NCBI GenBank assembly: GCA_937873315.1
Contig: CALMQX010000041.1
Location: forward strand, 1 to 64,000
From: an uncultured Nostocoides sp.
GTDB taxonomy: Bacteria; Actinomycetota; Actinomycetes; Actinomycetales; Dermatophilaceae
Reading direction: 5' to 3'
DNA length: 64,000 bases
Shown: one piece after another, positions 17,577 to 25,870 of the stretch
Layout: each line of letters opens with the position of its first letter
Position numbering within the stretch: the first letter of the stretch is position 1
Position numbers and translations under genes: made by a program
The notes under the pieces: model-generated
The model's input: the letters and a program-made list of their open reading frames with translations, nothing else
What the model was told of the DNA's origin: nothing
Databases searched by the model: none

Positions 17577-18947
17577 CTACTGCTTTGTGACCGTCAGTGA
17601 CGCGCCCTGGGCAGCCAAACCCTGTCTGAGGGATGTGGCATCGCCCACAAGCACCACGGTCATCCCGGTGCCGGTGACCTCGCGAAATGCCGATGTCAGC
17701 CGCTCGGGCGAGAGCGCCCGGACGGCCTCGAGGTTGGTATTTGTGAAGTCCTCCGGCAACTCCTCCAGCGCGAGCCCGATCGCCTCATCGGCAACGGCCT
17801 CGGCTGTCGCATAGCGGCCTGGTGCCGTACCGGCGACGAAATCGACGCCGGCGCGCACCTCTTCTGGGGTAAAGCCATCGCGCGCCCGATCAAGGATCTC
17901 GCGGAGGAGGTGGAGGCTCTCGATAGTGCTATCAGCGCGTACTGATCCGCTCACCACAAACGAGCCACCACGGGCGCGAGGGCGGAAGCCGCAGCGGATG
18001 CCATAGGTAAACCCCTTCTCCTCGCGGAGCACCGCGTCGATGCGCGCATTCGGGGAGCCGCCAATGACAAAGGAGAGCACCGGATACGGCGCCCAGCCGG
18101 TGGCCACGGATCGGTCTGGCCCCGGGACCCCGAGGGCCAACTCGGTCTGGACGGCGCCTGGTCGATCGACCAGCACAATCCGATCCGCGTCAGCTGCGGG
18201 GATCGGGCGCCGCGGCCCTGGCACATCCATCGGATCGGCCACCCAGTCGCCCAGGCTGCCCTCGACCAGTGCCAGGTAGTCCAGGTCGCGAAGGTCGCCA
18301 GCGATGACGACGACGGCCCCTTGGGGCCGGACCACATGAGCATGGAAGGCCGCGATGTCCTCCCGAGTCAGGGAGCCGATGGTGGCCGCGGTGCCGGCAT
18401 TAGGGATGGCGGCCCGCTCCCCCGCGGCATACATCGTTGCGATCAACTCCCGGGAGGCCCGGTGTCCGGCGGACGCGCGTTCTTGCTCAATCTCTGCCAG
18501 TCGCGACCGCAGCACGCGCCGGACCTCGTCTTCGGGGAAGCTGGCCTCGGTCAACGCCTGCCGGAGTAGGTCAAGGGCCGCTCCCAGATGGCGGGCGGAG
18601 ACGTCGACATCCACCATCAGACCGCCATCGGCGACGCCCGCGCCGAAGGCGATGCCATGGCGTTCGAGCAGTCCAGCGAACTCCTCCGAGGTATGCCGCT
18701 GGGTCCCCTCATCGAGAAGCCGGGCCATCATGACCGCAACACCTTCGCGCCCGGCCGGCTCGGCGGCGAGCCCAAAACGAATCAGGGCGCGGACGGCCAG
18801 CACATATTGGCCGGGCAGGTCGTACGCGAGAAGCGTGATGCCATTGGCGAGGGTGTGCCGAATTGGTGCGGGGAAGGACCAGGACCGGGTGGGGGCCACC
18901 GCGGGACGGTCGGGTGCAGCCGCCGGGTGGCTGGGTGCCGGGCTCAT
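17577..18947 (-). CDS. M16 peptidase-like subunit lacking the zinc motif
   Basis: A 456-residue M16 (pitrilysin/processing peptidase) family protein. Where a catalytic member has HxxEH, this one reads MMARLLDEG, so both zinc histidines are gone. The C-terminal domain keeps the flexible Gly/substrate region FGFRPRARGGSF-like block and a REEKGFTYGI segment typical of M16 substrate-binding subunits. It should pair with the catalytic subunit encoded just upstream, as alpha and beta mitochondrial processing peptidase do. The ATG overlaps the upstream stop by 4 bases. Confidence 0.87.
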   Translation of the reverse strand: MSPAPSHPAAAPDRPAVAPTRSWSFPAPIRHTLANGITLLAYDLPGQYVLAVRALIRFGLAAEPAGREGVAVMMARLLDEGTQRHTSEEFAGLLERHGIAFGAGVADGGLMVDVDVSARHLGAALDLLRQALTEASFPEDEVRRVLRSRLAEIEQERASAGHRASRELIATMYAAGERAAIPNAGTAATIGSLTREDIAAFHAHVVRPQGAVVVIAGDLRDLDYLALVEGSLGDWVADPMDVPGPRRPIPAADADRIVLVDRPGAVQTELALGVPGPDRSVATGWAPYPVLSFVIGGSPNARIDAVLREEKGFTYGIRCGFRPRARGGSFVVSGSVRADSTIESLHLLREILDRARDGFTPEEVRAGVDFVAGTAPGRYATAEAVADEAIGLALEELPEDFTNTNLEAVRALSPERLTSAFREVTGTGMTVVLVGDATSLRQGLAAQGASLTVTKQ

Positions 18948-20230
18948 GCCACGTCCTCCTGTTCGCGCTCGGCTTGGTAGGCGATGGTGGCGCGATGCTC
19001 GGGGGTCAGCCAACGGCGGGCGGCATCGCTAACCGCGTCGGCTTCGACCGCGAGGATCGTGTCGAGCCGCGTGTTGATGGTCTGGGCGTCACCGTGGAGC
19101 AGCGCGTAGTGACTGATCAGATCGGCCCGTTCCTCTTGGCCGGCCAGCGCAGCGAGCCACGCGCGCTCGGTGTGGGCGCGGGACGCCTCGAGCAGCTGCG
19201 GGTCCAGGTCCGCGGCAATGGCGGCTGCCATGAGCTCGACCGCGGCCTGCTCGACCTCCTCCGCCCGTTGATCCGGCGCCACGTCGATGGTGATGATGCC
19301 CAGGGATACCCCGTCGACGAAGCCCCAGGCGCTGCCGTGCACCGAGGTTGCCACCTGGTCGCGGCGCACCAAGGCGCTGACGAGGGGGCTCGTGGAGAGT
19401 CCGGCCAGGCAATCGAGGGCAAGGGCGCAGGCCAGGAATTCATCCTGCGTCTCCGCGGGCAGCCGGTAGGCCAGATAGAGCCGATCGTTGGGCACGCTGC
19501 GTTGCAGGTCGACCCGGACCGGGGACTCCAACGGTGGCAACGCTGGGTGAGGTCCGCGTCGGGGCGCAGCCTCGGCGGTGAGATGGCCGAAGTGCTTCTC
19601 GACCAGGGCGAAGCCTTCCTGCGGGGTGAGGTCCCCACACAGGGTCAGGACGGTGTTGTCCGGTGCGTAGTGCGCAGTGAAGAAGGCGTGCACATCCTCG
19701 AGTGAGGCCGCGTCGAGATCAGCCATCGAGCCGATCGTCGGGTGATGGTAGGGGTGGTCCGGCGGGAAGATCGCGGCATACACCTCGATCAGGGCGTCGC
19801 CATACGGCTGGTTGTCATAACGCTGGCGCTTCTCCTCCTTGACCACGTCACGCTGGTTGTCGAGGTTCTCCTGGGAGACCGCGGCAAGCAGGTTGCCATG
19901 GCGGTCGGCCTCCAACCAGAGCGCGAGCTCGGTGACGCCGGTGGGCACCGTCTCGAAGTAGTTGGTGCGGTCGAACCAGGTGGTGGCGTTGAGTCGGCCG
20001 CCATGGGCCATCAGCAACTCGAAGTGCTCCCCCGTGGCGACCCGCGCGCTGCCCTGGAACATCAGGTGCTCGAAGAGGTGCGCGAATCCGGTGCGACCGG
20101 CGCTCTCATGGCGAGAGCCCACGCCCACCCAGAGATTGACGGTGACGGTCGGGACACTGTGATCGGGCGAGATGATGACCCTTAGGCCATTGGCCAGGGT
20201 GCGCTCGTGGATCGGGTAGGCCAGCGGCAT
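18944..20230 (-). CDS. M16 zinc peptidase, catalytic subunit
   Basis: A 428-residue peptidase carrying the inverted zinc motif HLFEH (in GFAHLFEHLMFQGS) near residue 52, with the downstream Glu about 76 residues later (NQRDVVKEEKRQR). The enzyme likely degrades or processes peptides together with the non-catalytic partner encoded next. ATG 20230 gives MPLAYPIHERTLANG, the normal family start; a TTG seven codons upstream is the alternative. The initiator tRNA and a hairpin precede it. Confidence 0.9.
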   Translation of the reverse strand: MPLAYPIHERTLANGLRVIISPDHSVPTVTVNLWVGVGSRHESAGRTGFAHLFEHLMFQGSARVATGEHFELLMAHGGRLNATTWFDRTNYFETVPTGVTELALWLEADRHGNLLAAVSQENLDNQRDVVKEEKRQRYDNQPYGDALIEVYAAIFPPDHPYHHPTIGSMADLDAASLEDVHAFFTAHYAPDNTVLTLCGDLTPQEGFALVEKHFGHLTAEAAPRRGPHPALPPLESPVRVDLQRSVPNDRLYLAYRLPAETQDEFLACALALDCLAGLSTSPLVSALVRRDQVATSVHGSAWGFVDGVSLGIITIDVAPDQRAEEVEQAAVELMAAAIAADLDPQLLEASRAHTERAWLAALAGQEERADLISHYALLHGDAQTINTRLDTILAVEADAVSDAARRWLTPEHRATIAYQAEREQEDVA

Positions 20231-20245
20231 AAGGAGCACCCTATG

Positions 20246-20300
20246 CGGCAATCGAGGTGAAAACGCCGGGACTTCCCGGCGTTTTCACCTCGACCGCGAT
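20246..20300. repeat. palindromic element, copy 1 (hairpin between tRNA and M16 gene)
   Basis: Arms 20252-20270 and 20275-20293 are perfect 19-base inverted repeats (TCGAGGTGAAAACGCCGGG) around an ACTT loop. The flanks GCGGCA and CCGCG also recur around a second, imperfect copy at 24169-24228. It could end the tRNA transcript, and its repetition suggests a dispersed palindromic element. Confidence 0.65.
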
Positions 20301-20376
20301 GGTAGCGGGGACAGGATTTGAACCTGCGACCTCCGGGTTATGAGCCCGGCGAGCTACCGAGCTGCTCCACCCCGCG
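20300..20376 (-). tRNA. initiator tRNA-fMet (CAU)
   Basis: A 77-nucleotide cloverleaf on the minus strand with 3' CCA encoded. The anticodon loop is CTCATAA, flanked by three G-C pairs (GGG/CCC) in the anticodon stem, and the acceptor begins with a C1-U72 mismatch; both are initiator traits, and the C-U form is that of Streptomyces. The T-loop GGTTCAAATCC is canonical. Confidence 0.95.
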
Positions 20377-20457
20377 TCGAGTGAGTGGCCGGTTGCCCGA
20401 CCGCTCGGTTCCTCAAGGGTACGTGAGCGGTCGCGGCATGCCAAATCGCCTGCCCGG

Positions 20458-23400
20458 CTAGCCCGTGGGCGACGGACTCGCGGTAGGAGAGGGCGAGCCC
20501 GAGGGTGAGCTGGACGGCTGCGGAGCTGTGCCCGGCAACGCACCCGGCGCAGCCGCCCGCGCGCGCTCCAACGCCGCCGCCAACCGCTTCTGCGCCTCGC
20601 CGTATGCCGTGAAGTCGCCCTTGCGCAGCGCCTCCTGGCTCTGGTCGTACGCCTTTTGCGCATCGGCCAAGGCCGAAGCGAGCCGTTCAGCGTCGGTCTG
20701 GGTCGCCGGCGGAGGTGTGCCTCCAGGCTGCGTGGGCGTGCTCGCGCCCTTGCCGAAAAGCCCGTTCAACGCCTGTTCGACGGTGTCACCCCAAGCGACC
20801 TTGTCGTTGTAGACCGCCACCGTGATCTTGTTCTGCGGGAAGGACCCAGCCGCCTTGGACTGCTGCACGAAGACCGGCTGGATGTACAGCAGGTTGCCCG
20901 CCAACGGGAAGGTCAGCAGATTGCCAAACGACAGGATCTTGCCCGACTGAGAGTTCTGGGTGATGTAGGTCGAGAGGTTCTGCGTCTCCGATGGATTTTG
21001 CGAGCGTTCCGGAGAGGTCTGGATCTGGTTGAGCACCTGGGCCGGACCGCTGAAGCGACCCGGGAAGGAGAGCAACCGCAGCGTGCCGAACTGCTCCGAT
21101 GGCTGACCGGCCTTTGACCCGGCGTCGGCATCCGCGACGAGCAGGCCACGCATGATCTCGCGGCTGCCTTCGCTATTGGCCAGTGGCACAAAGGTGGTCG
21201 TCAGTGAGAATGCCGGCGTCTGCTGGTCCGGCATCGCCAGCGACTGGAAGTAGACCGGCTGGTCTTGGCTGTTGTGGTTGGGATCCTTGGGCACCCGCCA
21301 CCGGTCCGAGCCGTAGTAGAAGGCCGCTGCATCGGTGACGTGGTACTCCGTGAGCAGTTGCCGCTGAACCTTGAGCAGGTCCTGGGGATAGCGGATATGC
21401 GACATCAGGTCGCCGGACATGGTCGAGCGCGGCTGCACCGTCCCCGGGAAGACCGACTGCCACGCCTTGAGAATCGGGTCCTGCTCGTCCCAGGCGTACA
21501 ACTTCACGGTGCCATCGAAGGCGTCCACGGTGGCCTTGACCGAGTTGCGCATGTAGTTGACCAGGCCGGAGCCGGTGGAGACCACGCGCGAGCGCTCCGT
21601 CACCGAGTCCGAGGTGGCATCGCCGAGGTCGGTATGGCGGCTTCCGGGGTAGGTCGCGCTCGTGGTGAACCCGTCCACGATCCACTGAACTCGGCCTTCG
21701 ACGACCGCGGGATAGACATTCCCGTCCAGCGTGAGCCAGGGTGCGACCCGCTCAACGCGCTCGATAGGGGCCCGGTGGTCCAGGATGCGCGACTGCGACG
21801 TGAGGGTGTCGGAAAGGAAGAAGTTCAACTCGCGGTACTTCACGGCATACGCAAACTTGGCGAGCGCGGAGCCCACCGGCACGCCCCCCGTGCCCTGGTA
21901 GGTGTTGGTCCGCTGGGGCGTATTCTCGCCCGCCTCTGGGACGTCGAACTCTCGCGGCTGAGCGCCAGATGGGGCCCCCACAACCGAGTACGTCGGTGAC
22001 AACTCACCAAAATAGATCCGCGGCTCGTAGTCGCCCAGCGAACCGGTGCCCAAGCCGGTTTCGAAGAATCTCGGATCTCCCTCGCCGGTGCGCTCATTGG
22101 CGTAAGCCCCAACGAAGCCATACCCGTGGGTGTAGACGGTGTGGTCGTTGATCCAGTTGCGCTGGCTATCGGGCACGCCATCGAGGCTCAGTTCGCGGAC
22201 CGCGACGACGACATCGCGGACCTTGCCGTCGATGGTGTACCGGTCGACGTCCAGCGTGTCCGGGAACGCGTAGTACTGCCGCGGTGACTGGAACTGCCGG
22301 AAGCTCGGCGAGACCAAGGTGGGGTCGATGATCCGTATGCCGGGAATCTCCGAGGCCGCTTCGCGCAACGCCGCCGGCTCGGTGACCACATCCGTGGGGT
22401 TGGCCACCGCCTTGATCCGATCCAGACCGTAGGCCGTCCGAGTCGCGGCGATATTGGCATCGATGTACGGCGACTCGAGGGAGAGCTCGGAAGGCTTGAC
22501 CTTGAAGCTCTGCAGCAAGCGTGGGTAGATCGACCCGACGACCAGAGAGGTGACGACCAATAGCGCGACCCCGGTGAGCGGCAGCCGCCAACTGCGCGTC
22601 CAGATCGCCGCCAGGAAGAGCGCGGCGCACACCAGGGCAGCGATCGCCAGGATGGTTTGCGCAGGAACTTGGGCATTCTCCCGGCTGTAGGTGATGCCGG
22701 TGATCGAGGCCAGGGCCCCGCGCTCGGTGGTGAGGAAGTAGCGGTCCAGCCAGTACGACGCCCCGCGCAAGACAGCCAGCAGCGCGCCAAGAACCGCCAG
22801 CTGGATGAATGCCGCCGGCGTTGTGCGGCCACGTCCCGGCAACTGGAAACCGCCGTAGACGTACTGGGTGAAGAGGCCGCCGAGGAGGGCCAAGCCGAGT
22901 ACCACCGAGAAGAAGCTCACCAAGAAGCTAAGCCACGGCAGGGTGAAGACGAAGAAGCCGATATCCTCCCCGAAGAAGCGATCCTGCACCCCAAAGGAAC
23001 CACCACCCCGCCAGAGCAGGTAGGTCTTCCACGCCCCGATCGAGCCCGCGCCAGCGAGCAGCCCGAGGATGACCGGGATGCCGAAGGCAGCCGCCTTGCG
23101 GACGGGTTCGATGGCCTGGCGGTACTGCTCGAGGACCTGCTGGCTCGGCGTCATCGGGATTTCGAACGGCCGCGTGCGGTAGGCGACAAACATGCTGGCG
23201 CCGACGATGCCCGCAGTGAGCAGCGCGGCAACCCCGAAGATCAGAGCCTTGGTGCCGAGTTCGGTGATGAAGACCTTGCCAAATCCGACCGAATCGAACC
23301 ACCAGCTGTCGGTCAGCACTTCGGCGCCGATTGTCGCCAGGAATGCGAGCACACCCAGGATCAGCAGGGTGATGGTGAGCGGGCTGCGCCTGGGCCGCCT

Positions 23401-23511
23401 CAATTGCAGGCCCGGCCTGGGTGCCCGCGGACCCTGCGGCGGCTGCTGGCCACCCTGCTCCAGCGGACCCTCATCGTCGGGACCGTTCACCACGAAGTCC
23501 GAACCACTCAC
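20458..23511 (-). CDS. UPF0182 family large membrane protein
   Basis: A 1017-residue member of UPF0182 (COG1615), nearly universal in actinobacteria and without an agreed function. About seven membrane helices fill residues 45-330, starting LTITLLILGVLAFLATIGAE. A large extracytoplasmic domain of about 600 residues follows, and a final Pro/Ser-rich tail (repeated SPS, PTAS) could span or contact the wall. The start is set at GTG 23511 (VSGSDFVVNGPDD); the frame remains open for 73 more codons but would overlap the divergent gene. Length matches the family. Confidence 0.9.
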   Translation of the reverse strand: MSGSDFVVNGPDDEGPLEQGGQQPPQGPRAPRPGLQLRRPRRSPLTITLLILGVLAFLATIGAEVLTDSWWFDSVGFGKVFITELGTKALIFGVAALLTAGIVGASMFVAYRTRPFEIPMTPSQQVLEQYRQAIEPVRKAAAFGIPVILGLLAGAGSIGAWKTYLLWRGGGSFGVQDRFFGEDIGFFVFTLPWLSFLVSFFSVVLGLALLGGLFTQYVYGGFQLPGRGRTTPAAFIQLAVLGALLAVLRGASYWLDRYFLTTERGALASITGITYSRENAQVPAQTILAIAALVCAALFLAAIWTRSWRLPLTGVALLVVTSLVVGSIYPRLLQSFKVKPSELSLESPYIDANIAATRTAYGLDRIKAVANPTDVVTEPAALREAASEIPGIRIIDPTLVSPSFRQFQSPRQYYAFPDTLDVDRYTIDGKVRDVVVAVRELSLDGVPDSQRNWINDHTVYTHGYGFVGAYANERTGEGDPRFFETGLGTGSLGDYEPRIYFGELSPTYSVVGAPSGAQPREFDVPEAGENTPQRTNTYQGTGGVPVGSALAKFAYAVKYRELNFFLSDTLTSQSRILDHRAPIERVERVAPWLTLDGNVYPAVVEGRVQWIVDGFTTSATYPGSRHTDLGDATSDSVTERSRVVSTGSGLVNYMRNSVKATVDAFDGTVKLYAWDEQDPILKAWQSVFPGTVQPRSTMSGDLMSHIRYPQDLLKVQRQLLTEYHVTDAAAFYYGSDRWRVPKDPNHNSQDQPVYFQSLAMPDQQTPAFSLTTTFVPLANSEGSREIMRGLLVADADAGSKAGQPSEQFGTLRLLSFPGRFSGPAQVLNQIQTSPERSQNPSETQNLSTYITQNSQSGKILSFGNLLTFPLAGNLLYIQPVFVQQSKAAGSFPQNKITVAVYNDKVAWGDTVEQALNGLFGKGASTPTQPGGTPPPATQTDAERLASALADAQKAYDQSQEALRKGDFTAYGEAQKRLAAALERARAAAPGALPGTAPQPSSSPSGSPSPTASPSPTG

Positions 23512-23608
23512 CCGCGTCGCTCCTGCTGCCGTCCGTCTGTGAAGGTCCAACGTACCTCGGATACCTGGCGTGCCCTGCCTTCCCGTCAGGCAGGATGGAG
23601 CGGTGAGC

Positions 23609-24145
23609 ATGCCTGAACCCAATGCCATCGCGGTGACCGACCCGCTGGCAATCGCCGCCCTCGAGACCGAGCGCTTCGTTGCAGGGGCAGGGTGGGACCA
23701 ACCAGTGCGCCTCTTTGCCCTGGTCTCCACCGCGGAGCTCGTGGCAGCTCAGCCAACGCTGGCCTCATCGACCAGCCTGTCGGATTCGGCGCCCGGCGCC
23801 CTGAGCGCGGTCGAGCAGGATGACATCCCGGAGCATGACGGCATCGAGGACCTGCTGGCGCGCTTGGCTTGGCCGCCAGCAGTGGTTGGCGTGCTGATCG
23901 CACTGGAACGCATCGTGCTGCCACCCGAGGTCGAGGCCGCGTTGCCCGAAGACCCGGCCGCGGCTCTGCAGGCTCTGGCGGCGCACCCCGATCGCGCGGA
24001 TGTCCGCTTGGTCGCGGCAGCAACGCGCGATGGCCGGGAGACCTGCCTTCTCCGGCAACGTGCCAACGACCGAGATGACCGGGTAGCCATGGATCGCGGC
24101 ATCGCGCCTGGACTGTTGGCAGCGCTCAAGGCGACGCTCGACTAG
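23609..24145 (+). CDS. PPA1309-family conserved actinobacterial protein
   Basis: A 178-residue acidic soluble protein of the PPA1309 family, as best I recall it: an N-terminal AIAALETERFVAGAGWDQPVRLFALV block, a middle LARLAWPPAVVGVLIALERIVLPP segment and a C-terminal RETCLLRQR block. No catalytic motif is visible and no function is established. ATG 23609 is preceded by GGAG at 8 bases. It is divergent from the UPF0182 gene, its usual neighbour. Confidence 0.75.
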   Translation: MPEPNAIAVTDPLAIAALETERFVAGAGWDQPVRLFALVSTAELVAAQPTLASSTSLSDSAPGALSAVEQDDIPEHDGIEDLLARLAWPPAVVGVLIALERIVLPPEVEAALPEDPAAALQALAAHPDRADVRLVAAATRDGRETCLLRQRANDRDDRVAMDRGIAPGLLAALKATLD

Positions 24146-24180
24146 CGGCATTCGTCGCGGCATTCGTCGCGGCATTCGAG
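24145..24180 (+). repeat. 12-bp tandem repeat, three units
   Basis: GCGGCATTCGTC occurs at 24145-24156 and 24157-24168, and a third unit GCGGCATTCGAG (24169-24180) runs into the second palindromic element. It begins at the stop codon of the PPA1309-family gene. No function is apparent; slippage is the likely origin. Confidence 0.8.
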
Positions 24181-24228
24181 GTGAAACCGCCGGGGAAACC
24201 GCGCGGCATCACCTCGACCGCGCGGGAC
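24169..24228. repeat. palindromic element, copy 2
   Basis: GCGGCATTCGAGGTGAAACC and the closing CACCTCGACCGCG match copy 1 at 20246-20300 in sequence and order, with a degraded centre. The outer stem TCGAGGTGA/TCACCTCGA still pairs. It sits between two converging genes and may end both transcripts. Confidence 0.6.
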
Positions 24229-24239
24229 GGCGGGGCGGC

Positions 24240-25331
24240 TTAGGCGCAGGTCGGCAGATTCGCTGCCGTGCCCTGCGAAATCGCCTTCACGGCCGCCCAA
24301 CCCTCGGCAAACGTGGCCACGCGCACCACGCGCATGCCATCAGGGACATGCCCGACGACCTCGGAACAGTTCTCCGCCGGGGCCAGGAACCATTCCGCGC
24401 CATCGTTCTGCGCGCCCACCATCTTTTGCTGTATGCCGCCGATCGGCCCCACGCTCCCGTCGGCGGACATCGTCCCGGTGCCTGCGATGACCTTGCCACC
24501 TGTGGCGGCGCCCGGCGTCAGCGCGTCCTCAATCGCCAGCGTGAACATCAGCCCAGCCGATGGTCCACCGACACCACCTGCATTGATCTCCACGGTGAAC
24601 GGCAGGTCATAGTCGAGGCTGAGGTAAACCCCAATGACGGCCCGCCCACCGGAATCCACCGTTCGGGCCTCAACGGTTTGTTCGACACCCTTGCGGCGGA
24701 TGGTGAGCGGCAGGGTGGCCCCGGCCTTCGTAGCGCTGATCGCGCTGCGTAGTTGATCCGCCGAGGTCAGCGGCACTCCATCGACCGCGACGAAGCTATC
24801 GCCCGCCCGCAGGATCGCGGCATTCGGGGAGTCCTGCGGGACTTCGGCCACCGAGACCTTTTCGGGCACCTTCTGGCCGAGTGCCCGCAGCGCGACGGTC
24901 GCGGCGACCTCCTGAGAACTCGCCATCTCGGCGGCACCCTCCTCCTCGGCCTGTTCCTGGGTCTGTCCCGGCGGGTACACCTGCTCCTCGGGGAGCACCA
25001 CCTGGGAGGGCGTCAGCCAGGCAACGAAGAGGTCCATAGCCGAGACGTGCTGACCAGGTCCGCCCTCGACCAGCACGGTGGTGAACATCAACTCGCCGGA
25101 AGTGGGGTAGGTGGTGGCGCCCGAAATCGACAACACGGGTTTGTCCTCACCCGGTCCGCTGATCGCGCCCAGGATGTTGGAGGTCGGGCCGGGCTTCATC
25201 ACGACATAGGGCACGCGCACGAGCATCGCCGCAGCCAAGAGCACCACCACGAAAAGCGTGATGTAGGCGAAGGTCCGCGGAGTGCGGCTGACGCGGAACG
25301 GGTCCTCGGCTTCGATCACCGAAGTGGTCAC
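24240..25331 (-). CDS. membrane-anchored PDZ and Lon-like (S16) serine protease, YlbL family
   Basis: A 363-residue protein with one N-terminal membrane helix (FAYITLFVVVLLAAAMLV), a PDZ domain (about residues 165-235) and a C-terminal Lon-type S16 domain. The catalytic Ser is in GGPSAGLMF and the Lys in QQKMVGA, so a Ser-Lys dyad is complete. The active site would face outward. Bacillus YlbL cleaves membrane cell-division inhibitors, which hints at envelope quality control. A GTG at 25331 overlaps the moaE stop as GTGA. Confidence 0.88.
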   Translation of the reverse strand: MTTSVIEAEDPFRVSRTPRTFAYITLFVVVLLAAAMLVRVPYVVMKPGPTSNILGAISGPGEDKPVLSISGATTYPTSGELMFTTVLVEGGPGQHVSAMDLFVAWLTPSQVVLPEEQVYPPGQTQEQAEEEGAAEMASSQEVAATVALRALGQKVPEKVSVAEVPQDSPNAAILRAGDSFVAVDGVPLTSADQLRSAISATKAGATLPLTIRRKGVEQTVEARTVDSGGRAVIGVYLSLDYDLPFTVEINAGGVGGPSAGLMFTLAIEDALTPGAATGGKVIAGTGTMSADGSVGPIGGIQQKMVGAQNDGAEWFLAPAENCSEVVGHVPDGMRVVRVATFAEGWAAVKAISQGTAANLPTCA

Positions 25332-25765
25332 GGAAGCCCCACCCACTCAGAGCCCCCATCCGCGAAAAGCTGGTGTTTCCAGATCGGCACGGTGCCTTTG
25401 AGCGTGTCAATGAGGTCGCGGCACGCGGCGAACGCCAGGTCGCGGTGCGGTGCTGCGGCAGCAACTACGACGGCGAGGTCGCCCACGGCAAGCTCACCCA
25501 CCCGATGGATGGCGGCGACTCGGGCGCCCGGGTGACGCTCGGCGACCACCCGACATACCTCGCCCATGGCAGTCAATGCCGTCGGGTGGGCCGAGTAATC
25601 CAATTCGCGGACGTCGTGACCCTGATCGTGATCGCGGACGACCCCGACGAAGAGCGTGACGCCCCCGCAGGAGGGGTGTCGCACGGCCGCGAGGACTTCG
25701 TCCACCGACAGCGCCGCGTCCCGAAGGTCGCACAGGACGACGGCGGCATCCGTGCTGTGCGGCAC
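25328..25765 (-). CDS. moaE: molybdopterin synthase catalytic subunit
   Basis: A 145-residue MoaE that inserts dithiolene sulfur into precursor Z with MoaD. Characteristic parts are TLFVGVVRDHDQGHDVRELDY and the C-terminal VPIWKHQLFADGGSEWVG with the active-site Lys. GTG 25765 has a GGGGG-rich ribosome site; the frame is open to a GTG at 25840, which would add 25 atypical residues and has poor spacing from its own purine run. No moaD is in the window. It is coupled to the YlbL-like gene. Confidence 0.85.
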   Translation of the reverse strand: MPHSTDAAVVLCDLRDAALSVDEVLAAVRHPSCGGVTLFVGVVRDHDQGHDVRELDYSAHPTALTAMGEVCRVVAERHPGARVAAIHRVGELAVGDLAVVVAAAAPHRDLAFAACRDLIDTLKGTVPIWKHQLFADGGSEWVGLP

Positions 25766-25870
25766 TACGCCCCCTGAGAGGTCGAGGGTCGCCCGGAACG
25801 AATCCAGGGTGTCCCGTGGTTGGCTAGACGATGAGACCACATCCTCTCACTTAGGCCAAGGAGAAACCCC

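Noticed and set aside
20300..20376. Elongator tRNA-Met
   Set aside because: The three G-C pairs in the anticodon stem and the C1-U72 mismatch identify the initiator.
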